This document shows positions 17,804 to 26,129 of a stretch of 64,000 nt of DNA, one piece after another (within the stretch, counting starts at the first letter, position 1; every line of letters starts with the position of its first letter). The notes beneath the pieces are model-generated. The model saw nothing but the letters and a program-made list of their open reading frames with translations, did no database searches and was not told the DNA's origin. Position numbers and translations under genes: made by a program. The DNA is taken from the NCBI RefSeq assembly GCF_031846165.1, contig NZ_JAVRIE010000004.1, positions 310,001 to 374,000 of the forward strand. Direction: 5' to 3'. Source of the stretch: Glaciecola blandensis. Its GTDB lineage: Bacteria; Pseudomonadota; Gammaproteobacteria; Enterobacterales; Alteromonadaceae.

Positions 17804-19161
17804 TGGACAAAGTACTAGTAGTCGACGACGATCTCGGGATCCAAAAACAACTGAAGTGGGCATTATCGGAATTTGATACTGTCTTCGCAGACGATAGAGC
17901 TTCGGCTATTGTGCAGTTGCGTCGATTTGAACCGACAGTTGTCACTCTCGACCTTGGTTTGCCGCCTGACCCTGCTAATGCATCAGAAGGCTTAAAAACA
18001 CTGCAAGAGATTATGGCCTTGCTGCCACGCACTAAAGTCATCGTGGTTACCGGAAACAACGAAAAAGAAAACGCATTGAAAGCAATCAGCATGGGTGCCT
18101 ATGATTTCTACCAAAAGCCCATTGATTCAGAAACTATCAATATTCTGATTAAACGTGCTTTGAATTTAGCCGCCTTAGAGCATGAAAATCACCTATTGAG
18201 TTTATCGAACCCGTCAATGGGGCGAATTATTGGAAATAGTGAAGCGATTCAGTCGATCAGTCGCAAGGCTGAAAAAATTGCCTTAACTGATATATCGGCA
18301 CTGCTGCTTGGTGAAAGTGGTACGGGTAAAGAAGTGTTTGCTCGCAGTATTCACGAACATAGTCACCGTAAAGCCAAACCCTTTGTTGCGATCAATTGTG
18401 CTTCTATTCCAGAAAACCTACTTGAGAGTGAGTTATTCGGTTATGAAAAAGGCGCGTTTACTGGGGCAAACAAAACCACCTTAGGTAAAATTGAAACAGC
18501 ACAAGGCGGTACCTTGTTCCTTGACGAAATTGGCGATATGCCAGTTGGTTTGCAAGCCAAAATGCTTCGTTTCCTGCAAGAACGTGTTATCGAAAGGGTA
18601 GGCGGGCGCAGTGAAATCCCCGTTGATATTCGTGTTGTATGTGCAACGCACCGTAATCTTCAAGATATGGTGCAACAAGAAACGTTTAGAGAAGATCTAT
18701 TCTACAGGGTGGGTGAAATTGTTATTAGTATTCCGCCATTGCGAGATAGAGATGAAGATGTTGTGTTGCTCGCGCGGACTTTCTTAAATCAATATAAAGA
18801 AGAATATGGCAACAAGATAAAAGGCTTCAGTGAAGACGCAATAGAAGCCATGCTATCGCATCCATGGCCTGGCAATATACGCGAGCTACAGAATAAATTG
18901 AAATCGGCTGTGGTGCTCGCTGAGGGTAATGTAATCACCGCCGATGACCTAAGCCTGTTAGCCAAGAAAACTGAAGAAGAAACATTAGTACTGAATTTAC
19001 GGGAAGTCAGAGAACAAGCTGAAAGTAAGGCGATAAGACGTGCTTACCATCAGTCGGAACAAAATATCTCGAAAACTGCAGAGCTCTTAGGGGTCACGAG
19101 ACCAACTCTATACTCACTGATTGATAAATATCATTTAGAGGATCTTAAGAGCAATGCATAA
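17803..19161 (+). CDS. prsR: PrsR-type response regulator, sigma-54 activator
   Basis: A 452-residue NtrC-family regulator. The receiver domain has phospho-acceptor Asp50 (VVTLDLGLPPD). The AAA+ domain has Walker A GESGTGKE at 170-177 and the sigma-54 contact loop GAFTGA at 217-222. A C-terminal Fis-type helix-turn-helix (ISKTAELLGVTRPTLYSLIDKY) binds DNA. It is coupled to prsK by a one-base overlap, so it is its cognate partner. Target promoters should be sigma-54 dependent; none in the window shows a clean -24/-12 element. Confidence 0.92.
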   Translation: MDKVLVVDDDLGIQKQLKWALSEFDTVFADDRASAIVQLRRFEPTVVTLDLGLPPDPANASEGLKTLQEIMALLPRTKVIVVTGNNEKENALKAISMGAYDFYQKPIDSETINILIKRALNLAALEHENHLLSLSNPSMGRIIGNSEAIQSISRKAEKIALTDISALLLGESGTGKEVFARSIHEHSHRKAKPFVAINCASIPENLLESELFGYEKGAFTGANKTTLGKIETAQGGTLFLDEIGDMPVGLQAKMLRFLQERVIERVGGRSEIPVDIRVVCATHRNLQDMVQQETFREDLFYRVGEIVISIPPLRDRDEDVVLLARTFLNQYKEEYGNKIKGFSEDAIEAMLSHPWPGNIRELQNKLKSAVVLAEGNVITADDLSLLAKKTEEETLVLNLREVREQAESKAIRRAYHQSEQNISKTAELLGVTRPTLYSLIDKYHLEDLKSNA

Positions 19162-19189
19162 GCCCAATTGTTACTGCTAACATTAAGGC

Positions 19190-19870
19190 CTATGCGAAAC
19201 TGACCACGTTGTCCGTCATTCCGCTGTTTGGTTTATTGACAAGTGTCGAAAAAAGCGCGCGCAGTTCTTCCGCCGCTTTTCCCTTAGGCTCTTTCTCAAT
19301 AACCGACAATCCGCCTTCCTCACTGTCGTCATAAATATGCCTTTCATGCAAAATTTGTTCAGCGACAGAGATGTCATATAAATCAGCCATTGTTTTTGCT
19401 TCATTGACTCTAGACTGTTGGTTTGGTTGTGAGGGGCATTGGGTAAACACAATATGTGCAGACAGTTGTTGGTTCACCATTTTACAACTGTGTACCATTT
19501 CATCGAGATGAGATAAGGTTTTTAAATCGCGTCTTTTTGGACGCATGGGCAGCAGCGCAACATCAGCGGTGGATAAGGTTGATCGCAAAGCAAGGGTATC
19601 TTGAGCGCCACAATCGACGATCACGTATTCATACTGGCTACTGTATCCCAAAAGTTGGTTTCGAATTTTGCCATTCAATTGAACGCAATCGATGGTTGTT
19701 GCATCTGGGTTGTTGTTGCGAGATTGGATCCAGTCCACTGTCGTACCTTGAACATCACAGTCCACAATTAATACGCTCGCATTTTCTTCCACTGTCAACA
19801 TTGCTGCTAAATTTTGTGCAATACAACTTTTGCCGCTTCCGCCTTTTTCACCGCCGACTAAAACTATCAT
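19190..19870 (-). CDS. ParA/MinD-like ATPase
   Basis: A 226-residue deviant-Walker ATPase. The Walker A is KGGSGKS with the signature first lysine, and Walker B-like segments VLIVDCDVQGTTVDW and YVIVDCGAQD follow. Such proteins position cargo (plasmids, chromosomes, protein clusters) with a partner. No ParB-like partner or parS site is adjacent: it stands alone, convergent with prsR and divergent from the peroxiredoxin gene. The cargo is therefore unknown. Confidence 0.85.
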   Translation of the reverse strand: MIVLVGGEKGGSGKSCIAQNLAAMLTVEENASVLIVDCDVQGTTVDWIQSRNNNPDATTIDCVQLNGKIRNQLLGYSSQYEYVIVDCGAQDTLALRSTLSTADVALLPMRPKRRDLKTLSHLDEMVHSCKMVNQQLSAHIVFTQCPSQPNQQSRVNEAKTMADLYDISVAEQILHERHIYDDSEEGGLSVIEKEPKGKAAEELRALFSTLVNKPNSGMTDNVVSFA

Positions 19871-20049
19871 TTACTCACCTTTATTATTAAATTTAGTATC
19901 TTCTGATATATGTAAGCGAAACCACTTTAAAGCGTATAATCTTCACTAACTTGCCCCAACCCAATTAAAATTACTCCTATTGCTAGTAATCTTGTGAATA
20001 TCTATTAATATTTAAGCATACTTCTAAATACGTTAAATTAAGGAACAAC

Positions 20050-20796
20050 ATGGCACAACCAAGCGCTTTACCTAATCAAGAAGGCAAGAGAGTCCCCGAA
20101 GTTACTTGGCCAGTGAGAGTTGGCGAAGACTGGCAGCGTATGTCGTCTAAAGAACTCTTTGCAGGAAAGAAGGTGGTGTTATTTTCACTTCCTGGGGCAT
20201 TCACTCCAACCTGTTCGTCTACTCATTTGCCAAGATACAATCAGCTAGCGGGTGTGTTTAAGAAATTGGGTGTTGATGAAATCTGTTGTATGTCAGTAAA
20301 TGATACCTTTGTAATGAATGCGTGGTTAGCAGACCAAGAAGCCGAAAATATCACCGTGATCCCAGATGGAAACGGTGAGTTTACAGCTGGCATGGAGATG
20401 CTCGTTGATAAAGATGATTTGGGCTTTGGCAAGCGTAGTTGGCGTTACTCGATGTTGGTGAATGATGGCGTTGTCGAAAAAATGTTTATCGAACCCAATG
20501 TACCAGGCGACCCTTTTGAAGTGTCCGATGCTGATACGATGCTAGCTTATTTAGCGCCAGGTACGAAAGCACCGCAAGAAGTGTCGTTATTTACCAAACC
20601 AGGCTGCCCTTTCTGCTCGAAAGCGAAAACATTGTTAAGCGATGCTGGCTATGAATATGAAGAGATTGTGTTAGGTACTCAAGCATCCTTGGCATCATTA
20701 AAAGCGATTTCTGGCCGCGATTCCGTACCTCAAGTTTTCATTGGCGGTAAACATATTGGTGGTAGTGACGATTTGGAAGCTTTCCTGCAATCGTAA
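20050..20796 (+). CDS. Peroxiredoxin-glutaredoxin fusion
   Basis: A 248-residue hybrid peroxidase. Residues 1-165 are a Prx5-type peroxiredoxin with the peroxidatic Cys in GAFTPTCSSTHLP. Residues about 175-248 are a glutaredoxin with active site GCPFCSKAK and the glutathione-binding SVPQVFIGGKHIGG. This is the arrangement of the Haemophilus influenzae hybrid enzyme, which reduces peroxides with glutathione as donor without a separate glutaredoxin. It is a single gene ended by its own terminator. No clear OxyR site was found upstream. Confidence 0.94.
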   Translation: MAQPSALPNQEGKRVPEVTWPVRVGEDWQRMSSKELFAGKKVVLFSLPGAFTPTCSSTHLPRYNQLAGVFKKLGVDEICCMSVNDTFVMNAWLADQEAENITVIPDGNGEFTAGMEMLVDKDDLGFGKRSWRYSMLVNDGVVEKMFIEPNVPGDPFEVSDADTMLAYLAPGTKAPQEVSLFTKPGCPFCSKAKTLLSDAGYEYEEIVLGTQASLASLKAISGRDSVPQVFIGGKHIGGSDDLEAFLQS

Positions 20797-20817
20797 ACCA
20801 ACAGGATACTCTGTAGA

Positions 20818-20843
20818 AAGCTCACTTCGGTGGGCTTTTTTTA
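20818..20843 (+). terminator. Intrinsic terminator after the peroxiredoxin gene
   Basis: Stem AGCTCAC/GTGGGCT (one G-T pair) closed by a TTCG tetraloop and followed by seven T residues. Confidence 0.88.
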
Positions 20844-20952
20844 TACATATATTCTAAGCGATGATGATAGCAAGAGATAGAGATACTAATGTTTGCAGAT
20901 TTCGTCACAATATTACGTTATTCTTTGGTTTTACAGATTGAGTTAGGCAAGT

Positions 20953-22098
20953 ATGAACGTCATGGAACGCGACACCTTTGGGTATCACACTCGTACCGAA
21001 ACAAAAAGTAAGGGCTGGCAGGCATTCCCTTACCTAATGGTTTTAACAGTCTGTTGTGCCTTTTCCCTTCCCGCTTTTTCTGCTATGCAAAAAGGGTCAG
21101 AAAACGCCCTAGGTATACCGATCAGTTTGTTCGAAGGGTTTTCCGATCTTTACCGTCAGGAATTAGGCAGCATCCAAGGTTGTGAGGGTAATGTTGCAGC
21201 TTTAGAACATAAGGTGTGTTCTGAGCACCTGCGCAACGAGGGGAATGCCCCCTACATTTTGTACGTTAGAGGCTCGTCTGAACCGGCGCCGATAGTCGTA
21301 CTTTTCCATGGTCTCACTGATAGCCCTTTTTACCTGCGCGGCATCGCCGAACATTTGCAATCTAGAGGTTATACAGTTGTCGTCCCGCTAACCCCCGGGC
21401 ACGGCAAAAAGTTTGCTGATGCAGACATGGAAGATCCAAAATTAAAACAACGTTGGTATCAGCATGTGGATGATGTCATGGCACTAGTGAACCCTTATTC
21501 AACACAGCGCTTTATTGGCGGATTTTCAACAGGTGGCACATTGGCAACACGTTATATGCTGCTGCATTCTGAAGAGGTAGACGGATTACTTCTCTTTTCT
21601 GGGGCGCTAGCGCTATCTAATAGTGCTGAGAATCTCGCTAGAATATGGGGGATGAAGTCTTTGGCAAAACTGTTTGATGGCGATTTTGAAACAGGTGGGC
21701 CGTATCCTTATCGCTATCCCGATGTTGCGGGTTACGCCGGTCTTACCCTCGCAGATGTGATTTTTGAAATTCGCGATATATTAGACGAAGGTAACTACAC
21801 AAAACCTATATTTGTTGCTCATTCTATGGCGGATATCATTACGCCATTTCGTGGCGTCGAAGATTTAATTCAGCGAATCAATGGGAATCATCAGGTCTTT
21901 ACGATTGATAAAAGCTATGACACATGTCATCAAGACCTTGTCATGTCCTCATTTATGATGATTGATTTTAAAGTGGACAAGCGTCAACTCCGCTTGGATG
22001 AGCGTTGCGCAATACCGAAGCCAAACCCCTTATTTGGAAGCATGACATTAATGTTGGATTATTATATGAAGGGCTTGCAGAAAAAAGAGCGCGAGTAA
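20953..22098 (+). CDS. Secreted alpha/beta hydrolase
   Basis: A 381-residue protein with an N-terminal hydrophobic segment (about residues 23-44, ending AFSA) that looks like a signal peptide after a longish polar start. The hydrolase core shows the oxyanion segment FHGLTDSPFYLRG, nucleophile Ser192 in GFSTGGT, an acid in HSMADIITPF and a late His in DTCHQD. This arrangement resembles carboxylesterases and monoglyceride lipases. Four cysteines outside the signal fit an extracytoplasmic location. The substrate is unknown. A GTCACAATATT copy lies 49 bases before the ATG. Confidence 0.8.
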   Translation: MNVMERDTFGYHTRTETKSKGWQAFPYLMVLTVCCAFSLPAFSAMQKGSENALGIPISLFEGFSDLYRQELGSIQGCEGNVAALEHKVCSEHLRNEGNAPYILYVRGSSEPAPIVVLFHGLTDSPFYLRGIAEHLQSRGYTVVVPLTPGHGKKFADADMEDPKLKQRWYQHVDDVMALVNPYSTQRFIGGFSTGGTLATRYMLLHSEEVDGLLLFSGALALSNSAENLARIWGMKSLAKLFDGDFETGGPYPYRYPDVAGYAGLTLADVIFEIRDILDEGNYTKPIFVAHSMADIITPFRGVEDLIQRINGNHQVFTIDKSYDTCHQDLVMSSFMMIDFKVDKRQLRLDERCAIPKPNPLFGSMTLMLDYYMKGLQKKERE

Positions 22099-22111
22099 AC
22101 TCACGCTCTTT
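22084..22111. terminator. Bidirectional terminator between hydrolase and dipeptidase
   Basis: Thirteen-base arms (AAAGAGCGCGAGT and ACTCACGCTCTTT) with one mismatch and a two-base loop lie between the two convergent genes. The left arm is coding sequence of the hydrolase and its TAA stop occupies the loop. A residues on the left make it work for the minus-strand gene too. Confidence 0.7.
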
Positions 22112-22116
22112 GATTG

Positions 22117-23325
22117 TTACGACTCTCTAGCTACTTTTTCAACTTCGCGCCAAACTCTTAATACGTTTTCATTAAGGATTTTCTTAATGTCACTCTCGCT
22201 ATAGCCTCTATCTAGTAAACCTTCTACCAAATTAGGGAAGTCTGACACGTCTTTGAGGTTGACTGGCAATGAGTCGCCCACGCCATCATAGTCAGAGCCT
22301 ATGCCGACATAGTCGATACCCACTAAGTTAACAACGTGATCAATGTGATCTAAAACGATCTCAAGCGTCGCGAAAGGGTACGGACTGTTGGTATTATACT
22401 TCTCAATAAAATCAGCTAGTTCTTGACTGTCTTGACCAAAGGTTGCCGCTATCTTCTTAGTTTGTTCTGTGCGGTTGTCGCGCCAAGCTCTCGCAACGGG
22501 GCTGACAAAGCCTGATCCGAAGTTAATCATGATAACGCCCTGATTTTCAGCTAATGCCTTCACCATTTGGTCATCCATGTTTCTTTCAAACCCTGGCGTA
22601 AACTGACGTAGCGATGAGTGAGAGGCAATTACTGGCGCATTGCTTAATTCAACCACTTGATAAAAGGCATCATCTGACACATGCGAAATATCGATGATAA
22701 TACCAAGCTTATTCATCTCACCCACGAGCTCTTTGCCAAATGGACTCAAGCCTTTCCATTGGCGACGCAAATCATATGACGAATCACTAATATGATTGCT
22801 TTGGCTATGTGCTAGGGTGATATAGCGAATGCCGCGCTCGTAAAAGGTGTTGAGGTTGTCTAGCGAACCCTGAACCGGTGAGCCGTTTTCCATGCCCATC
22901 GGCAATGAAATTTTATTAGCGAGGAAGTTTTTTTCGACATCTTCAACGCTGTAAGCCAATGCAAACTTGTCTGGTGCGCGACCCACTATAGCTTCAACAT
23001 AGTCGATTAGTCGGTGAGCTAAGGCGGTGGACTCAGGTGAGTCATCTAAGCTGGCAGGGACATAGATAGACATAAACGGGGCATTTAACCCGCCCTCAAC
23101 TGCACGAGGATAGTCGAAATCGCCACCTGAAGTACTTTTTGTCACATCTACCCATTGATTTTGTATGCGATAGGGCACATCTATATGTCCATCGACAATA
23201 ATATTTTGTTGTGTAATTCGTTTCGCAGCCTCAGCATGATTCTCTGTTGGTGTTTGTGTCGCGTTACAAGCACTAAGGCTGAACATCGAAAGTAACATGG
23301 CGATGGTAGTTGGTTTGAAATGCAT
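22117..23325 (-). CDS. Membrane dipeptidase lipoprotein (peptidase M19)
   Basis: A zinc dipeptidase of the renal dipeptidase family, 402 residues. The signal peptide ends in lipobox LSAC, so it should be a lipoprotein facing the periplasm. Metal-site motifs are visible: VDGHIDVP near the N-terminus, then DISHVSDDAF and VIASHSS, with GIGSDYDGVG towards the C-terminus. It would split dipeptides, possibly including D-residue cell-wall products. It is convergent with the hydrolase gene and has its own promoter region of about 370 bases shared with sapC. Confidence 0.92.
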   Translation of the reverse strand: MHFKPTTIAMLLSMFSLSACNATQTPTENHAEAAKRITQQNIIVDGHIDVPYRIQNQWVDVTKSTSGGDFDYPRAVEGGLNAPFMSIYVPASLDDSPESTALAHRLIDYVEAIVGRAPDKFALAYSVEDVEKNFLANKISLPMGMENGSPVQGSLDNLNTFYERGIRYITLAHSQSNHISDSSYDLRRQWKGLSPFGKELVGEMNKLGIIIDISHVSDDAFYQVVELSNAPVIASHSSLRQFTPGFERNMDDQMVKALAENQGVIMINFGSGFVSPVARAWRDNRTEQTKKIAATFGQDSQELADFIEKYNTNSPYPFATLEIVLDHIDHVVNLVGIDYVGIGSDYDGVGDSLPVNLKDVSDFPNLVEGLLDRGYSESDIKKILNENVLRVWREVEKVARES

Positions 23326-23698
23326 CTTGAGTCCCTTATTGAATAAATGAGATTAGCCTTGGCGTATCGTTGTTTAATTTATCATCGTTGGCAAGTTTGA
23401 GCTACTCAATGATGAACAAATTTCGCCGGCTTACTCACGCGTAAATTATTGATTCACATAGCGTTGATTCTAATCATGCGATTGTGTTTTGTAAAACCAA
23501 GTTACACAGTGACATCGAGCGCCGTTTACGCAATAATGCTTGTTTTGCTGTTGCCGCTCACCGGCTTTTGTGAGTGTGTCGGTAAATACGAATTTTCATC
23601 GTTATGAATGCAGTCGTTCTGCTTTCATAACCCAAACGTGCAGCGCTACTTTATAAAATTGGCCGCATAAAAAACTTAAGTAAGAGAAATATAACAAC
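23326..23698. other. Divergent intergenic region before sapC
   Basis: These 373 bases separate the dipeptidase from sapC and should hold both promoters. No convincing gene is seen; a 23-residue open frame at 23536-23607 lacks a ribosome site. The main feature is the strong hairpin at 23601-23631. The start of sapC is preceded by AAGAGAAA. Confidence 0.5.
23601..23631 (+). repeat. Strong hairpin in the sapC upstream region
   Basis: GTTATGAATGCAG and CTGCTTTCATAAC pair over 12 of 13 positions around a five-base loop, 68 bases before the sapC ATG. No T run follows on either strand, which argues against a terminator; an operator or a stabilising 5' mRNA hairpin is more likely. Confidence 0.55.
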
Positions 23699-24463
23699 AT
23701 GGCTATTAACTACATTCCTTTAGATAAAGATAAACACCAAGATATAAAGATCCTTCCTCAGTTGGACCTTGGTTTTTCAAAAGAAACACATTTGGCAGCA
23801 GCGACAATTCGTGAATTTGCTCAACTAGCGTCAACGATGCCAGTGGTTTTCATTGAAGATCCTAGCAACAAAAACGTTCACACAGTTGCCATGCTGGGTC
23901 TTGACCAGAACAAAAATTTGTTTTGGGCAGAAGACAAGTGGCAGGGACCTCATGTTCCTTTGAATATTCAACGTTACCCATTTGACATTCGTCCTGACGG
24001 CGAACACTTAGGTGTTTTCTTTGATGAAAACAGCCACTTAGTTGCTGAGCAAGGTGAAGCTTTATTTACCGAAGCCGGTGAGCCGACTGATTTCTTGAAG
24101 AATCGTCAGCAGTTCTTAGCAGAACTAGCAAACAGCGAAATGCTGAACCAGCGCTTTATTAAGCGCGTTGTAGAGCTTGATTTGTTAGAACAGATCCAAA
24201 TTGGTATTCAGTACCAAGACGGCACTGCTCGTAACGTAACTGGTATCATGAGCATTGATGAGAAGAAGTTAAATGGCTTAGATGATGCTGTTGTAGTAGA
24301 ACTTCATAAAGCAGGCTTCCTTGGCGCAATGTACGCTTTGATGATGTCTCTTGCTCAATTGAATCGTTTAGTTGAACTATCGAACAAAAGTGACAAACCT
24401 ATTCGTACTGTGCAAATTCGTCCAGTGCCGAAGGAAGGTGAAGAAGCTAAAGCAGATGCTTAA
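23699..24463 (+). CDS. SapC family protein
   Basis: A 254-residue soluble protein matching the SapC family named from the Campylobacter S-layer locus. Recognisable parts are the N-terminal AATIREFAQLASTMPVVFIED, the central WQGPHVPLNIQRYPF and the C-terminal GAMYALMMSLAQLNRL. No signal peptide is present, so it is probably cytoplasmic. The molecular function of the family is not established; in marine gammaproteobacteria it often sits near tryptophan halogenase or TonB genes, which are absent here. It is a single gene with its own terminator. Confidence 0.85.
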   Translation: MAINYIPLDKDKHQDIKILPQLDLGFSKETHLAAATIREFAQLASTMPVVFIEDPSNKNVHTVAMLGLDQNKNLFWAEDKWQGPHVPLNIQRYPFDIRPDGEHLGVFFDENSHLVAEQGEALFTEAGEPTDFLKNRQQFLAELANSEMLNQRFIKRVVELDLLEQIQIGIQYQDGTARNVTGIMSIDEKKLNGLDDAVVVELHKAGFLGAMYALMMSLAQLNRLVELSNKSDKPIRTVQIRPVPKEGEEAKADA

Positions 24464-24489
24464 AATGTAAGCAACTAATAAGCATAGTA

Positions 24490-24514
24490 AAAACCACCTT
24501 AGGGTGGTTTTTTT
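24490..24514 (+). terminator. Intrinsic terminator after sapC
   Basis: Perfect stem AAACCACC/GGTGGTTT with a TTAG loop and further T residues. It isolates sapC from the dcw cluster. Confidence 0.9.
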
Positions 24515-24594
24515 GTGTCTGTATTCTGGCCTAGGCCTGTGTTTATGTACAGTTATGGCAAAAGGACTAATTGTCATTTTTACACGAAATTAGC

Positions 24595-24623
24595 TTGACA
24601 GGGGGGCATGGTGGTACATAAAC
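24595..24623 (+). promoter_or_regulatory. Probable main dcw (mraZ) promoter
   Basis: A perfect -35 TTGACA (24595-24600) is followed after 17 bases by ATAAAC (or after 16 by CATAAA) as the -10. It lies about 115 bases before the mraZ ATG and just upstream of the MraZ-type repeats. It is the only strong promoter seen before the cluster. Confidence 0.55.
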
Positions 24624-24631
24624 TGTCAAAA

Positions 24632-24657
24632 GTGGGTCAAAGTGGCGAAAAATGGTT
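24632..24657 (+). promoter_or_regulatory. MraZ operator (TGGN repeats)
   Basis: TGGG at 24633, TGGC at 24643 and TGGT at 24653 repeat with an exact 10-base period, the layout of MraZ boxes (TGGGN units with 5-base spacers). It lies just downstream of the promoter, so MraZ bound here should repress its own cluster. Confidence 0.7.
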
Positions 24658-24735
24658 TTTTCAGTCAAGTGCAACCAGCTAATAAAAATAAAAATAATAA
24701 ATATGAGCTAACAATAAAAATAAAAGGCTAGGGGA

Positions 24736-25194
24736 ATGTTCCGCGGCGCTAACGCAATTAATCTGGACAGCAAAGGTCGGCTAACGATACCTACACGGTA
24801 TCGTCAGTCGCTGTTGGATGATTGCCAGGGACAGCTGGTCTGTACGATTGATACTTCCCAAAACTGTTTGCTACTTTACCCACTTCCCGAATGGGAAGAA
24901 ATTGAGCTTAAACTGAGTAAGCTTTCTAGTACTAATCCTCAAGAACGTCGTCTTCAACGCCTACTTTTAGGGTATGCGATGGAAGGTGAGATGGACAAAA
25001 GCGGTCGAATACTGATCGCACCAACTTTACGCCAGCACGCTGCGCTCGATAAACAAATCATGTTGGTAGGTCAATTGAATAAGTTCGAAATATGGGATGC
25101 CGACGTTTGGCAGAAACAAATCTCTGAAGACATTGAAACGGAAAAGCAAGGTCAATTCGAGCTTACGGAACGTCTTCAGGATTTCTCACTATGA
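24736..25194 (+). CDS. mraZ: Transcriptional regulator MraZ
   Basis: A 152-residue AbrB-like regulator that represses the dcw promoter. It has two copies of the swapped-hairpin domain: FRGANAINLDSKGRLTIPTRYR at the start and AMEGEMDKSGRILIAPTLRQHA in the middle. It is the first gene of the division cluster, with its own operator upstream, and overlaps rsmH by four bases. Confidence 0.97.
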   Translation: MFRGANAINLDSKGRLTIPTRYRQSLLDDCQGQLVCTIDTSQNCLLLYPLPEWEEIELKLSKLSSTNPQERRLQRLLLGYAMEGEMDKSGRILIAPTLRQHAALDKQIMLVGQLNKFEIWDADVWQKQISEDIETEKQGQFELTERLQDFSL

Positions 25195-26129
25195 CCCAAG
25201 AGACTTTTGTCCACCGTTCGGTACTTTTACAAGAATCCATATCTGGCCTAAACATTCAGCCAGACGGCATTTATATCGATGCGACCTTCGGGCGTGGCGG
25301 TCACAGCGCCGAGATTTTAAAGCATTTATCTAGCAAAGGACGCCTAATTGCGCTTGACCGCGACGATACAGCGATAGAGTCTGCTTTGCGTTTTCGCGAT
25401 GATCCCAGATTCAGTATTCACCATGTAGCATTTTCAAACATTATAGACGTGGTCAACGAACTTGAGTTGATGTGCAAGATAGATGGTGTGTTAATGGATA
25501 TTGGGGTCTCGTCTCCACAACTAGATGATGCCTCTCGAGGCTTCAGCTTTCAAAAAGATGGTCCTCTCGATATGCGGATGGACCGTTCATGCGGTATCAG
25601 TGCCGCTGATTGGCTTAACACAGCTGATTTAGATGAAATCACGACGGTACTTAAAACTTACGGTGAAGAGAAGTTTGGTAAAAGAATTGCCCATGCAGTG
25701 CTTGAGCAACGAGTTATAAAGCCACTTGAAACCACCGCAGAGTTTGCCGCGTTAATTGATAAAGCAGTACCCGTTAAAGATAAGTTTAAACATCCTGCAA
25801 CAAGAAGTTTCCAGGGTGTACGCATATTTATTAATGGTGAGCTAGATCAATTGAACCAAGGTTTAGAAGGTGCTGTCAAAGTGTTAAAGAGCGGTGGAAG
25901 GTTAGCTGTCATTAGCTTTCACTCTTTGGAAGATCGCGTCGTTAAGCGATTTATACGAGGCCTGAGCAAAGGCAAAGTCGTTCCGCATGGTTTACCTATT
26001 TCGCAAGCCGAAATCGACGCTGATAAAGTGGTGAAAGGCGTAGGCAAAGCAATGAAACCCTCCGCCGAGGAAATTGCACAAAATGTGCGATCTCGTAGCT
26101 CGGTATTAAGAGTGGCGGAAAAATTATGA
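25191..26129 (+). CDS. rsmH: 16S rRNA m4C1402 methyltransferase RsmH
   Basis: Methylates N4 of C1402 in the decoding centre of 16S rRNA using S-adenosylmethionine. It has 312 residues (313 in E. coli). The S-adenosylmethionine site shows DATFGRGGHSAEIL; family motifs MDIGVSSPQLDDASRGFSF and AVISFHSLEDRVVKRF are intact. It is linked by four-base ATGA overlaps to mraZ before it and ftsL after it. Confidence 0.97.
   Translation: MTQETFVHRSVLLQESISGLNIQPDGIYIDATFGRGGHSAEILKHLSSKGRLIALDRDDTAIESALRFRDDPRFSIHHVAFSNIIDVVNELELMCKIDGVLMDIGVSSPQLDDASRGFSFQKDGPLDMRMDRSCGISAADWLNTADLDEITTVLKTYGEEKFGKRIAHAVLEQRVIKPLETTAEFAALIDKAVPVKDKFKHPATRSFQGVRIFINGELDQLNQGLEGAVKVLKSGGRLAVISFHSLEDRVVKRFIRGLSKGKVVPHGLPISQAEIDADKVVKGVGKAMKPSAEEIAQNVRSRSSVLRVAEKL

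Noticed and set aside
19941..20049. Possible OxyR site before the peroxiredoxin-glutaredoxin gene
   Set aside because: AT-rich ATTG/CTAT-like elements occur but do not keep the four-part spacing of an OxyR site.
23536..23607. 23-residue leader-like ORF before sapC
   Set aside because: No ribosome site precedes the ATG and the composition is not distinctive; mentioned only as context for the hairpin.
24527..24540. GGCCTAGGCC palindrome after sapC
   Set aside because: Short self-complementary string that fits a restriction-site-like chance occurrence; no arms beyond ten bases.
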